Origin: Nitratireductor sp. XY-223
GTDB taxonomy: Bacteria; Pseudomonadota; Alphaproteobacteria; Rhizobiales; Rhizobiaceae
NCBI RefSeq assembly: GCF_004959855.1
Contig: NZ_SPNT01000006.1
Coordinates: 1-64,000, forward strand
DNA length: 64,000 nucleotides
Direction: 5' to 3'
The first letter of the stretch is position 1, and the number at the start of each line of letters is the position of its first letter. This document shows, one piece after another, positions 52,819 to 60,913 of the stretch. Made by a program: the position numbers and the translations under genes. The notes beneath the pieces are model-generated. The model had not been told where the DNA came from and searched no databases. It saw nothing but the letters and a program-made list of their open reading frames with translations.

Positions 52819-53994
52819 ATGAAAATCTCGAAACTCGGCGCATTATGCGCCCTGGCGATCTCGACGGCGCTCTCGCCTGCGATGGCGGAGGAGGGCATCA
52901 CCGATACGGAGATTGTGATCGGCAATATCCTGCCGATGACCAGTTCGGCCGCGCTGGTCGGGCGGGCCGCGCATTTCGGCTCGGTCGTCGCCGCTGCCGA
53001 GGCCAATGCGGATGGCGGCGTCAACGGGCGCCAGGTCGTGATCCGCACCGAGGATGACGGCTATGTGCCGGCCCGCACGGTCCAGGGATTGCGCAAGCAC
53101 ATCGATGAAGGCGTTTTCGGCCTCATCGGAACCGGGGCGGGCGCCGGTACGGCAGCCATTTTGCCGATCCTTGAGGAAGAAGGCATTCCGGCCATCGTGT
53201 CATTCTCGCCGCTGCAGGCGGCGGTCGATCCGATCAAGCCGACGGTGTTCATGATCGGCGCGTCCTATCAGGACCTGCTGTTCGCGCAGCTCAAATACAT
53301 CCATGAAAACCACAATCCGGACAACGCAAAGTACGGCGTCATCCGCCAGGACGACGATTTCGGCAAACAGGTCGAGGAGGCCTTCACCAGGGCCGTCGAT
53401 GCCTTCGAGGTCGATGCGGCCGACCCGATCCGCTACAAGCGCGGGCAGAAGGACTTCGGCGCGGAAATCCTGAAGGTCCGGTCCAACGGCGTGAATGTGC
53501 TGATAGCCGGCGGCGTGACCACGGAAATTCCGACCATGTTGAAGGAGTCGAGCAAGTTCAAGCTGCCGCTCCAGGTCGCGACCGTTCCGACCTCGACCCT
53601 GCCGCCGATCATGAAACTGTCGGCGCCATACGGTTACTCCTATTACAGCGGCGACTACATCTCGCCGATGGGTTCGGAAGGCACGGCCCATTTCATGGAG
53701 GTGGCCAAAGCTAGCCTGAGCGAAGATGAGCTCAAGGCGCTGAACCGCTACGCGGTGACCGGCTACGTCGCAACCCGGATGATGATCGAGGCAATCCGCC
53801 GCTGTGGCGACAATCCGACCCGGGCCTGTGCCGTCGAGAAGCTGGAATCCGGTGAGGAATTCGATACCGCCGGCGTCACCCTGCCGCTGACCTTTGCCAA
53901 GGACCGGCATATTTCGGCGACGGCCGTGCGCGTTCTCGAGGTCGACCCGGTTGCCGGCTCGGTCACCCCGGTCACCGATTTCGCCCAGTACTGA
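52819..53994 (+). CDS. HAAT ABC transporter substrate-binding protein
   Basis: A Peripla_BP_6 binding protein of 391 residues with a signal peptide (cleavage near SPAMA|EEGITDTEIVIG). It shows IGNILPMTSSAALVGRAAHFGSVVAAAEANADGGVNGR, DDGYVPARTVQGLRK, GTGAGAGTAAILPILEEEGIPAIVSFSPLQAAVDP and GVIRQDDDFGKQV. AAGGAGGAAGC precedes the start. It completes the second HAAT system; the bound molecule is probably a branched or terpenoid carboxylate, judged only from the enzymes around it. Confidence 0.9.
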   Translation: MKISKLGALCALAISTALSPAMAEEGITDTEIVIGNILPMTSSAALVGRAAHFGSVVAAAEANADGGVNGRQVVIRTEDDGYVPARTVQGLRKHIDEGVFGLIGTGAGAGTAAILPILEEEGIPAIVSFSPLQAAVDPIKPTVFMIGASYQDLLFAQLKYIHENHNPDNAKYGVIRQDDDFGKQVEEAFTRAVDAFEVDAADPIRYKRGQKDFGAEILKVRSNGVNVLIAGGVTTEIPTMLKESSKFKLPLQVATVPTSTLPPIMKLSAPYGYSYYSGDYISPMGSEGTAHFMEVAKASLSEDELKALNRYAVTGYVATRMMIEAIRRCGDNPTRACAVEKLESGEEFDTAGVTLPLTFAKDRHISATAVRVLEVDPVAGSVTPVTDFAQY

Positions 53995-54002
53995 CAAATC
54001 GC

Positions 54003-54026
54003 GGCGGGCCGGGGTGCCGGCCCGCC
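54003..54026 (+). terminator. Strong hairpin between transporter and carboxylase genes
   Basis: GGCGGGCCGG (54003-54012), loop GGTG, CCGGCCCGCC (54017-54026): a perfect 10-bp GC stem eight bases after the binding-protein stop. The following TGTCTCCTGT is only mildly T-rich. It could end or attenuate transcription, so the carboxylase genes may be expressed at a different level. Confidence 0.6.
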
Positions 54027-54053
54027 TGTCTCCTGTAACCCGATGGTATTTCC

Positions 54054-55544
54054 ATGCAATCGACACACGCGCCATTTTTCAAGGTCCTGATCGCCAATCG
54101 CGGTGAAATCGCCTGCCGCGTCATGGATACGCTCGGCGAAATGGGCATTGCGTCCGTTGCTGTCTTCCATCACAGCGAACACCGCGCGCGGTTTGTCCTG
54201 ATGGCCGACGAATCCCATGAGATAACCGGAGAAACGCCTGTCGCTGCCTATCTCGACGGCAATCAGATTATCGAAATCGCACGCGCCACGGGAGCGCAGG
54301 CAATCCACCCGGGCTACGGCTTCCTTTCTGAAAACGCGGATTTTGCCAGGGCCGTGAGCGAGGCCGGACTCGTGTTTATCGGACCCGAACCCGGTTCGAT
54401 CGAACTGATGGGCGACAAGATCACCTCACGTGAATTTGCGGAGGAACACGGAGTTCCGGTGGCGCCGTCCGTGCTGACGGACGGCGATCTCGGCACCTTT
54501 ATCGAGCGTGCCTCGGCAATCGGATTTCCGCTTCTTATCAAAGCCTCCGCCGGCGGCGGCGGCAAGGGCATGAGTATCGTGAACAGCGCCGAGGAGCTTG
54601 AGGAAAACGCCCGTGTCGCAGCCAGCGAGGCCGAGCGCTATTTCGGCGATGCAACGATCTATGCCGAACGCTATGTCGAGCGGCCCCGCCATATCGAGGT
54701 TCAGGTGGTTGGCGATGGCGCCGGCAATGTCGTGCACCTCTTCGAGCGGGAGTGCTCGGTCCAGCGGCGCTTCCAGAAGATCATCGAGGAGGCGCCTTCC
54801 GCAGGCCTGCCGGAAGAACTGCGCGAACGCATATGCGCGGCGGCCGTGCGCCTGGCCTCGGCGGCGAATTACCGCAACGCCGGAACCGTGGAATTTATCC
54901 TTGCTCCCGATGGCGAATTCTATTTTCTCGAAATGAACACCCGCCTTCAGGTCGAGCATCCGGTATCGGAGATGATCACCGGCATTGACCTGGTCCGCAT
55001 GCAGGTCGAGATCGCGAGCGGCAAGCCGCTTTCCGTCAGCCAGGCGGACATCCAGGTTGACGGCCACGCGATCGAGTGCCGTGTCTGTGCCGAGATCCCC
55101 GAGCGCGATTTCATACCGGCCACCGGCAAGGTGCTGGTGCTGGACCCGCCGGAGGCGCCGGATATCCGCTTCGAGAACGGGCTCGTCGAAGGACATAACG
55201 TCACGCTCAGCTTCGATTCCATGCTGGCGAAACTCGTCGTGCATGGCGGTGACCGTTCCAATGCGATTGACAATACGGTCAGGGCTCTGCGCGACACGGT
55301 CCTACTCGGTGTCGAAACCAATCTCGATTATCTGGCGCGTGTCGCGGATCACCCGGCGTTCCGTGAGGGCGCGCTCCACACCGGCTTTGTCGTCGAACAC
55401 GCGGATGACCTTGCTGCCCCCGAGCCGGATGCTACGGACCGCAATGCAGCGTTGCTTGCAGCGGCCCTGGCCTTCCGCGAGTTCCGCACCCTCGCATTCG
55501 ACGCGCCCGATCCTTATGCCGCAATGAACGGCTGGAGAAACTGA
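54054..55544 (+). CDS. Biotin carboxylase subunit of an acyl-CoA carboxylase
   Basis: Carboxylates biotin with ATP and bicarbonate. The 496-residue ATP-grasp protein has FKVLIANRGEIACRVMDTL at the N-terminus, AIHPGYGFLSENADFA, KASAGGGGKGM, RHIEVQVVGDGAGNVVHLFERECSVQRRFQKIIEEAPS and the signature FLEMNTRLQVEHPVSEMITG. It ends after the carboxylase domain; the biotin carrier is a separate downstream gene, unlike the fused alpha subunits (about 650 residues) of AtuF, LiuD and MccA. The substrate is set by the carboxyltransferase. Confidence 0.92.
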   Translation: MQSTHAPFFKVLIANRGEIACRVMDTLGEMGIASVAVFHHSEHRARFVLMADESHEITGETPVAAYLDGNQIIEIARATGAQAIHPGYGFLSENADFARAVSEAGLVFIGPEPGSIELMGDKITSREFAEEHGVPVAPSVLTDGDLGTFIERASAIGFPLLIKASAGGGGKGMSIVNSAEELEENARVAASEAERYFGDATIYAERYVERPRHIEVQVVGDGAGNVVHLFERECSVQRRFQKIIEEAPSAGLPEELRERICAAAVRLASAANYRNAGTVEFILAPDGEFYFLEMNTRLQVEHPVSEMITGIDLVRMQVEIASGKPLSVSQADIQVDGHAIECRVCAEIPERDFIPATGKVLVLDPPEAPDIRFENGLVEGHNVTLSFDSMLAKLVVHGGDRSNAIDNTVRALRDTVLLGVETNLDYLARVADHPAFREGALHTGFVVEHADDLAAPEPDATDRNAALLAAALAFREFRTLAFDAPDPYAAMNGWRN

Positions 55545-55546
55545 GG

Positions 55547-56047
55547 ATGTCCTTGAAACTGACCATGGACGGGGCAGCGTTTGACCTGGATATCGTCAAT
55601 CTGCGCCCCGAATTGGGCGTTGAAATCGACGGCCAGGAAAGTGTCGTTATTGACCATGGAACGCGGGACGGCGTGCGGACCGTCGTCATCGACGGCCGGC
55701 AATTCGAATTCAGGCAGGCACGCGATGGCAACCGCGTCTTCCTGCGTCTTGGCGGGCGCAACTGGGTGATCGACCTCGTCGATCCGCGCGACGCCGCGCT
55801 GGAAGGCGGCAGCGCCGCCGACGAAATCCGCGCACCGATGCCGGGCGCCATTATCAGCTTGCACAAGGAGGTTGGTGCCACCGTCAAACACGGCGAAACA
55901 GTCCTGACGATCGAGAGCATGAAGCTGCAGACGAACCTGGTCTCGCCGCGGGACGGCATCATCGCATCGCTGCTGAAATCCGTGGATGAGACGTTCGAAA
56001 AGGACGAGGTGATAGCCACCCTGGAAACGGAGGCATCGGATGCGTAG
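55547..56047 (+). CDS. Biotin carboxyl carrier protein, stand-alone
   Basis: A 166-residue protein. An N-terminal beta-rich region (about 1-90) resembles the connector domain of fused alpha subunits, and the C-terminal biotinyl domain has APMPGAIISLHKEVGATVKHGETVLTIESMKLQ with biotin site Lys126. The usual AMKM is SMKL. It starts two bases after the biotin carboxylase stop and overlaps the carboxyltransferase gene by eight bases, so the three products form one carboxylase. Confidence 0.9.
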   Translation: MSLKLTMDGAAFDLDIVNLRPELGVEIDGQESVVIDHGTRDGVRTVVIDGRQFEFRQARDGNRVFLRLGGRNWVIDLVDPRDAALEGGSAADEIRAPMPGAIISLHKEVGATVKHGETVLTIESMKLQTNLVSPRDGIIASLLKSVDETFEKDEVIATLETEASDA

Positions 56048-57647
56048 GATCCAGTCGGCAATCAACACCGCAGGCCCCGATTTCCGCCGCAATCAGGATC
56101 ATTACAGGCGCCTGGTCGCCGAATTGCAGGAAAAGCAGGAAAAGGCCCGTCGGTCGCGTCCGGAGCGCGATGTTGCGCGGCTTGAGCGGCAGGGAAAGAT
56201 GCTGCCGCGTGACCGGGTGGAAAAACTGCTCGACCCAGGAACGCCGTTCCTGGAGCTTTCGACGCTTGCCGCCAATATGGATTATGACGGTGAATCGCCC
56301 GGCGCCAGCATCATCACCGGCATCGGCATCGTCTCAGGCCGAGAGGTGATGATCCATGCCGATGATTCGTCGGTCAAGGGCGGTGCCTGGTATCCGCTGT
56401 CGGTGAAGAAGATCATTCGGTGCCTGGACATCGCGCTCGAAAACCACCTCCCGGTCATCCATCTTTGCGATTCCGCCGGCGGGTTCCTGCCGCTTCAGTC
56501 CGAGGTGTTTCCAGACCGCCACATGGCCGGGCGGATATTCCGCAACCAGTGCCTTTTGTCGAAAGCCGGTATCAAGCAGCTTTCGCTGGTTTTCGGCCAG
56601 TGCACGGCGGGCGGCGCCTATATTCCGGGCCTGTCGGACTACAATGTCATCGTGCGCGGTACCGGGGCCGTCTTTCTCGGTGGGCCGCCGCTCGTCAAGG
56701 CGGCGACCGGCGAGGAAGTCGGCGTCGAGGAACTCGGCGGTGCGGACATGCACACCAGCGTCAGCGGCACCTGCGATTATCCGGCAGCGTCGGAGGAGGA
56801 GGCGATCGCCATCGGACGGGAAATCGTCGCGCAATGGGACCGGCCGCAGAAATGGCCCTGCCAGCGAGAGGAGCCGGCCGATCCCTATTACGACCCGGAA
56901 GAGCTCTACGGAATATTGCCGGACGACATCAAGAAGGGCTTCGACATCCGCGAGGTGATCGCCCGCATCGTCGACGGCAGTCGGTTCCACGAATACCAGC
57001 CGAATTACGGCACGACGCTGGTCTGCGGCTTTGCCAATATCTGGGGCTGGAAGGTCGGCATACTCGGCAACAACGGCGTTCTCTTCAACGATTCCTCGCT
57101 GAAGGGCGCCCATTTCATGGAATTGTGCAACCAGAACAACACGCCGCTCGTCTTCCTTCAGAACATTACCGGTTACATGATCGGCCAGGCCTATGAGCGG
57201 CGTGGCATCACCAAGGACGGCGCCAAGATGATCATGGCGCAGACCTGTTCGCGGGTTCCGAAATTCACGGTCATGTGCCACGGCTCGTTCGGCGCCGGCA
57301 ATTACGGCATGTGCGGCCGGGCCTTCGACGGGCGGTTCCTGTTCGGCTGGCCCGGCCACCAGATCGGCGTGATGGGCGGCGAGCAGGCGACCAATACGCT
57401 TGCAGACGTCAAGATCGCCCAGATGCAGCGCAACGGCGAGGCGATCGATCCGGCAGTGATCGAGGAGTTGCGCGAGACGACGCAGGCGGCGTATCTCGAG
57501 CAGCTCTCGGCCTATTACTCCACATCGCAAATCTGGGACGACGGAATTCTCGATCCGGTCGACACGCGCAACGCGCTCGGCATGGCGATCACCAGTTCGC
57601 TGAACGCGCCGCTCGGCGATCCGGGTTACGGCATTTTCAGGTTCTGA
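56040..57647 (+). CDS. Acyl-CoA carboxylase carboxyltransferase subunit (methylcrotonyl/geranyl-CoA type)
   Basis: A 535-residue crotonase-fold carboxyltransferase that moves CO2 from biotin to an enoyl-CoA. The length, the KMLPRDRVEKLLDPGTPFLELSTLAA segment and the LVFGQCTAGGAYIPGLSDYNVIVRGTGAVFLGGPPLVKAATGEEVGVEELGGADMHTSVSG stretch (about residues 180-245) place it in the MCC/GCC beta group rather than the propionyl-CoA group. HGSFGAGNYGMCGRAFDGRFLFGWP is also typical. Whether the acyl pocket fits methylcrotonyl-CoA, geranyl-CoA or another substrate cannot be decided by eye. Confidence 0.9.
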   Translation: MRRIQSAINTAGPDFRRNQDHYRRLVAELQEKQEKARRSRPERDVARLERQGKMLPRDRVEKLLDPGTPFLELSTLAANMDYDGESPGASIITGIGIVSGREVMIHADDSSVKGGAWYPLSVKKIIRCLDIALENHLPVIHLCDSAGGFLPLQSEVFPDRHMAGRIFRNQCLLSKAGIKQLSLVFGQCTAGGAYIPGLSDYNVIVRGTGAVFLGGPPLVKAATGEEVGVEELGGADMHTSVSGTCDYPAASEEEAIAIGREIVAQWDRPQKWPCQREEPADPYYDPEELYGILPDDIKKGFDIREVIARIVDGSRFHEYQPNYGTTLVCGFANIWGWKVGILGNNGVLFNDSSLKGAHFMELCNQNNTPLVFLQNITGYMIGQAYERRGITKDGAKMIMAQTCSRVPKFTVMCHGSFGAGNYGMCGRAFDGRFLFGWPGHQIGVMGGEQATNTLADVKIAQMQRNGEAIDPAVIEELRETTQAAYLEQLSAYYSTSQIWDDGILDPVDTRNALGMAITSSLNAPLGDPGYGIFRF

Positions 57648-57665
57648 CGGGAGGCGATCAGATCC

Positions 57666-58292
57666 ATGGCCGGACCGATCGAGATCTTCTTCGACTTCGC
57701 TTCCCCTTATGCCTATTTCGGCATTGGCCGGCTGGGTTCGCTTGCCGAACGGCACGGTCGCAAGGCAAGCCTTCATCCCATCCTGCTTTGGGCCGTGCGC
57801 AAATCGCTCGGAATGGCATCGCCAATGGATGATGCCGCGAAGTTCGACTACCTCAAGAGGGACATGGAGCGCTCTTCCCGGTTCTATGATCTGCCGTATC
57901 GCATGCCCGACGCGTTTCCGATCTCGACGCATCTGGCGGCCCGCATCTTCTACGCGCTGGAAGCAACCGATCCGCTTAAGTCGGGCCCGTTCGTGCGCTC
58001 GGTGTTCGACGCCTATTTCAACGCCAACCAGGATATCTCCGATGCCGCGGTGCTGACCAGGATCGGCGAAAAATACGGCCTCGGCCGAAAACAGCTCAGG
58101 GCAATGATGAACAATGACGGAGCCAGGGCGGCGCTGACGTCGGCCAACGAGAATGCCGCCGCCAGGGGTGTTTGGGGCTCGCCCTATGTGTTCGTCGACG
58201 GCGAGGCCTTCTTCGGCATTGACCGGCTTCCGCAGATCGAGTGGCACCTGGCAGGCGCCAACGGAACCGTTTCACAGGAGCACAGACCATGA
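57666..58292 (+). CDS. 2-hydroxychromene-2-carboxylate isomerase family protein (DsbA/kappa-GST fold)
   Basis: A 208-residue thioredoxin-fold protein with the family N-terminus PIEIFFDFASPYAYFGIGRLGSLAERHGRK and the C-terminal WGSPYVFVDGEAFFGIDRLPQIEWHL. The active-site serine of kappa-GST-like isomerases would be the Ser in FASPYAY. Relatives isomerise CoA or aromatic intermediates with glutathione. In this operon it may rearrange a double bond of a branched acyl-CoA or serve an aromatic side substrate. It overlaps the next gene (ATGA). Confidence 0.85.
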   Translation: MAGPIEIFFDFASPYAYFGIGRLGSLAERHGRKASLHPILLWAVRKSLGMASPMDDAAKFDYLKRDMERSSRFYDLPYRMPDAFPISTHLAARIFYALEATDPLKSGPFVRSVFDAYFNANQDISDAAVLTRIGEKYGLGRKQLRAMMNNDGARAALTSANENAAARGVWGSPYVFVDGEAFFGIDRLPQIEWHLAGANGTVSQEHRP

Positions 58293-59050
58293 CGTTTGAG
58301 GATATTTCGCTGGACATCGACGGCGCTGTCGCGACGATCACGGTTCGCCGGCCGGACAAGCTGAATGCCCTCCTTAACCGAACAGCCGACGAGCTGTGCG
58401 CTGTTCTTTCTCAACTCGAAGACAATCCGGAAATACGTGTCGCCCTGCTGACGGGCGAAGGGAGGGCGTTCGGCGCCGGCTACGATCTTTCCACCGTGGG
58501 CGAGGCCGGTTCACGCGAACTGGACCGCGTCATCGAAAATCACTTCAACCCGCTGATACGGGCCCTGCGCTCGTCGCGCCTGCCGATCATCGCCGCCGTC
58601 AACGGCCCCTGTGCCGGCGTTTCCGTCGGCATCGCGCTTGCCTGCGATATCGTAATGGCGGCGGATACGGCTTATTTCTACGAGCCGTTTGCGGGCATTG
58701 CGCTGGTGCCCGACGGCGGCAACACCTTCTTCCTTCCCAAAATCGCCGGTCGCATGCGCGCGACGGCCGCAATGCTGCTCGGGGAGCGGATTTCAGCGGA
58801 TGAAGCGCTCTCATGGGGCCTTGTCTGGGAAGTGCACGATGCCGGAAGTCTCATGAAGGCGGCCAGAAACGCGGCAGAGCGCATAGCAGGATTATCGCCA
58901 AACGCCGTGGCTGCGACCAAGCGCCTTGTCAGCGCAGCCTCCGAAAAGGATCTCCACGCACAGCTCGATCTCGAACGGGACGTTCAGGGAGACCTCGGTC
59001 GCAGTCCCGAGATGCATGAGGCCATTTCTACTTTTCTTGGAGGCCGTTAG
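58289..59050 (+). CDS. Enoyl-CoA hydratase family protein, last gene of the Atu-like operon
   Basis: A crotonase-fold enzyme of 253 residues with GRAFGAGYDLS, NGPCAGVSVGIALACDIVMAADTAYFYEPFAGIALVPDGG and a C-terminal helix ATKRLVSAA. The residue at the second catalytic-glutamate position appears to be Asp in VPDGG. The AtuE/LiuC role (hydration of the carboxylated enoyl-CoA) is one possibility; PaaG-like isomerisation is another. The start at 58289 follows CAGGAG and overlaps the isomerase stop. Convergent with the regulator-hydrolase gene. Confidence 0.87.
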   Translation: MTFEDISLDIDGAVATITVRRPDKLNALLNRTADELCAVLSQLEDNPEIRVALLTGEGRAFGAGYDLSTVGEAGSRELDRVIENHFNPLIRALRSSRLPIIAAVNGPCAGVSVGIALACDIVMAADTAYFYEPFAGIALVPDGGNTFFLPKIAGRMRATAAMLLGERISADEALSWGLVWEVHDAGSLMKAARNAAERIAGLSPNAVAATKRLVSAASEKDLHAQLDLERDVQGDLGRSPEMHEAISTFLGGR

Positions 59051-59078
59051 AGCGGCCGAGGATTGCTCCACACCGGCA

Positions 59079-60764
59079 TCATTCATCCCCGAGCGCAAGG
59101 TCGATGATCCTTGCGGTGTGGGAATGGTTCAACAATCCGCCCCCTTCGGTTTCCTCCACGAGCGTCAGGCAATGGGCATTGTCGCCGACGAATTCGCGGA
59201 CACCTGCGATCGGGACATTGGGGTCATGCACCCCGTGGTAAACGGTGACCGGCGTTCGCAGCGCCCGCAGTTCCGCAGACCAGTTCTGGAACCCGTCCAC
59301 CATTTCCTGAACACCCGCGCCAAGGCCCTGTTGCGTCACCTGGTGAACGCCGGCCCGAATGCAGGCCACCGCGTCCGGGTCATCGAGAGCCGCGCAATCG
59401 GATTCCGAATTCTGATACATCCTCTTCAGGAAGGACGCGCCGTGTGACCGGGTGAGCAGGCTGTTGCCCGTTCCCAATATGAGCATGGCCACCGGATAGG
59501 ACACGATAGAGGCGCTCATCAGGGCGGTCGTCCATTTTGAGACGACGCTCTTGCCTTCTATGTATTCGCGCGGGATCAAACCGTTGACGACAATCCCGCG
59601 GTCGATGCGGTCCGGCAATTGCGCCGCCAGGTTATAGAACGGCCGCCCCGCCGACGCGCGGGCGACGCACGGGCAGTTCGGAATCTCGAGACTGTCGAGG
59701 ATGGCCCGGACATCGCCTGCCAGGCAGCTATACAGGTCCTGATCCTGCGCCGGTGGGCTGGTGCCGCCAAATCCCGGGCGCATCAGGCTGACGAACAGGA
59801 CGCCGCGGTCCCGCAACAGGTCTTCGATCTCGGGGGTCACACCGTGACCGAACAGGCTGGGCAGGTTGAGGACGGGCCGCCCCTCCTCGTCGCCGCTCAG
59901 GGTCAGTTCCACAACACGGCCATTGGGGCGCGGCAGTGTCATCGTCCGGCTCACCTTCCGGCCGCCGCCCTGACGGGTCTCCACCGGATTTCCGATCAGC
60001 GAAAACAGGCTGAACGACAGCCGAAACAGCTCTGTCTGCGACGCGCAGCCGGATTTTTCCAGGATCCGCTGAAACTGGTTGCGTATGGTCACATAGGATC
60101 TTCCGCGTTGCGTGGCGATGTCGCGCAAGGCGCGCCCTTCCAGAAACGCTTCCGCTATTTCCGCTTCTGCGGACGTGAAATTGAATTTGTTGGCCATGAT
60201 CGCGACCGTGGACTGGACGTCGGGCGGAACGATAAAAAGAACAAGAAAGAGGGGATCGTCTTCGCCGTCCGCGTCGATTCTTGATATCGCCAGAACGACC
60301 GGGGCGCCGGAGCGGCTGTCCTCCGCCTGAACCAGATGAAAGGTCGATCGCCGGTCCTTTTCCTTTTTCTGCAACAGCGTTCCAACGGCGCTGTCGCCTT
60401 CGAACGTGATTCCGCAAGTCGACAGGCTGCGGCCGGGTGTCAGGTTTTGGGATCGGCCCGCAAATGCATTGACCTGTTTGATCATGCCTGCACCGGTCAC
60501 AAGTGCGGCACCGCATTCGTGCTGCGCCAGGTCGCCGGCGGACAAGGTGTGACCGGTTTCCAGGAAGCTGTGAACGGCGTAGGTGGCATAGCGTTCGAAA
60601 TCCGCAAACCCCTGGAGATCGGGCAGTTCGTCCGTGTCGTTCTCGTCAATCAGCGTCTGCCAGGCTTCCAGGAACGCGCTGTAGTCGTCCAGGTTGCGCA
60701 TCGCCAGATCGTGTTTGTGTAGCAGGTCGGCCTGCTTCGGCGACAGGCCCTTGGGCGACTTCAT
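59079..60764 (-). CDS. LuxR-type regulator fused to an alpha/beta hydrolase
   Basis: A 561-residue protein with three parts. The N-terminal part (about 1-185) looks like a PAS-type sensor. A LuxR helix-turn-helix lies at about 193-249 (FTSAEAEIAEAFLEGRALRDIATQRGRSYVTIRNQFQRILEKSG). An alpha/beta hydrolase runs from about 280 to the end, with nucleophile Ser371 in RASAG (first glycine of GxSxG replaced by arginine), Asp514 in HGVHDPNVP and His547 or His549 in NHSH. The HTH lies mid-protein. It may respond to, or degrade, an ester or lactone signal. ATG 60764 has GAGG five to eight bases upstream. It is divergent from the giant repeat protein, a plausible target. Confidence 0.85.
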   Translation of the reverse strand: MKSPKGLSPKQADLLHKHDLAMRNLDDYSAFLEAWQTLIDENDTDELPDLQGFADFERYATYAVHSFLETGHTLSAGDLAQHECGAALVTGAGMIKQVNAFAGRSQNLTPGRSLSTCGITFEGDSAVGTLLQKKEKDRRSTFHLVQAEDSRSGAPVVLAISRIDADGEDDPLFLVLFIVPPDVQSTVAIMANKFNFTSAEAEIAEAFLEGRALRDIATQRGRSYVTIRNQFQRILEKSGCASQTELFRLSFSLFSLIGNPVETRQGGGRKVSRTMTLPRPNGRVVELTLSGDEEGRPVLNLPSLFGHGVTPEIEDLLRDRGVLFVSLMRPGFGGTSPPAQDQDLYSCLAGDVRAILDSLEIPNCPCVARASAGRPFYNLAAQLPDRIDRGIVVNGLIPREYIEGKSVVSKWTTALMSASIVSYPVAMLILGTGNSLLTRSHGASFLKRMYQNSESDCAALDDPDAVACIRAGVHQVTQQGLGAGVQEMVDGFQNWSAELRALRTPVTVYHGVHDPNVPIAGVREFVGDNAHCLTLVEETEGGGLLNHSHTARIIDLALGDE

Positions 60765-60913
60765 GCAACCTCGCGGGTTTCTCAATGTATTTAGCAAGTT
60801 AGCGCAAGAATATGCGGTTCATAGTACACATGCATCATGACAGGTGCAAGAAACGCCCCTATAGCCAATCGCGATAGTTGCAAATTAACGTATTATTAAC
60901 ATTCGGAAATCCG

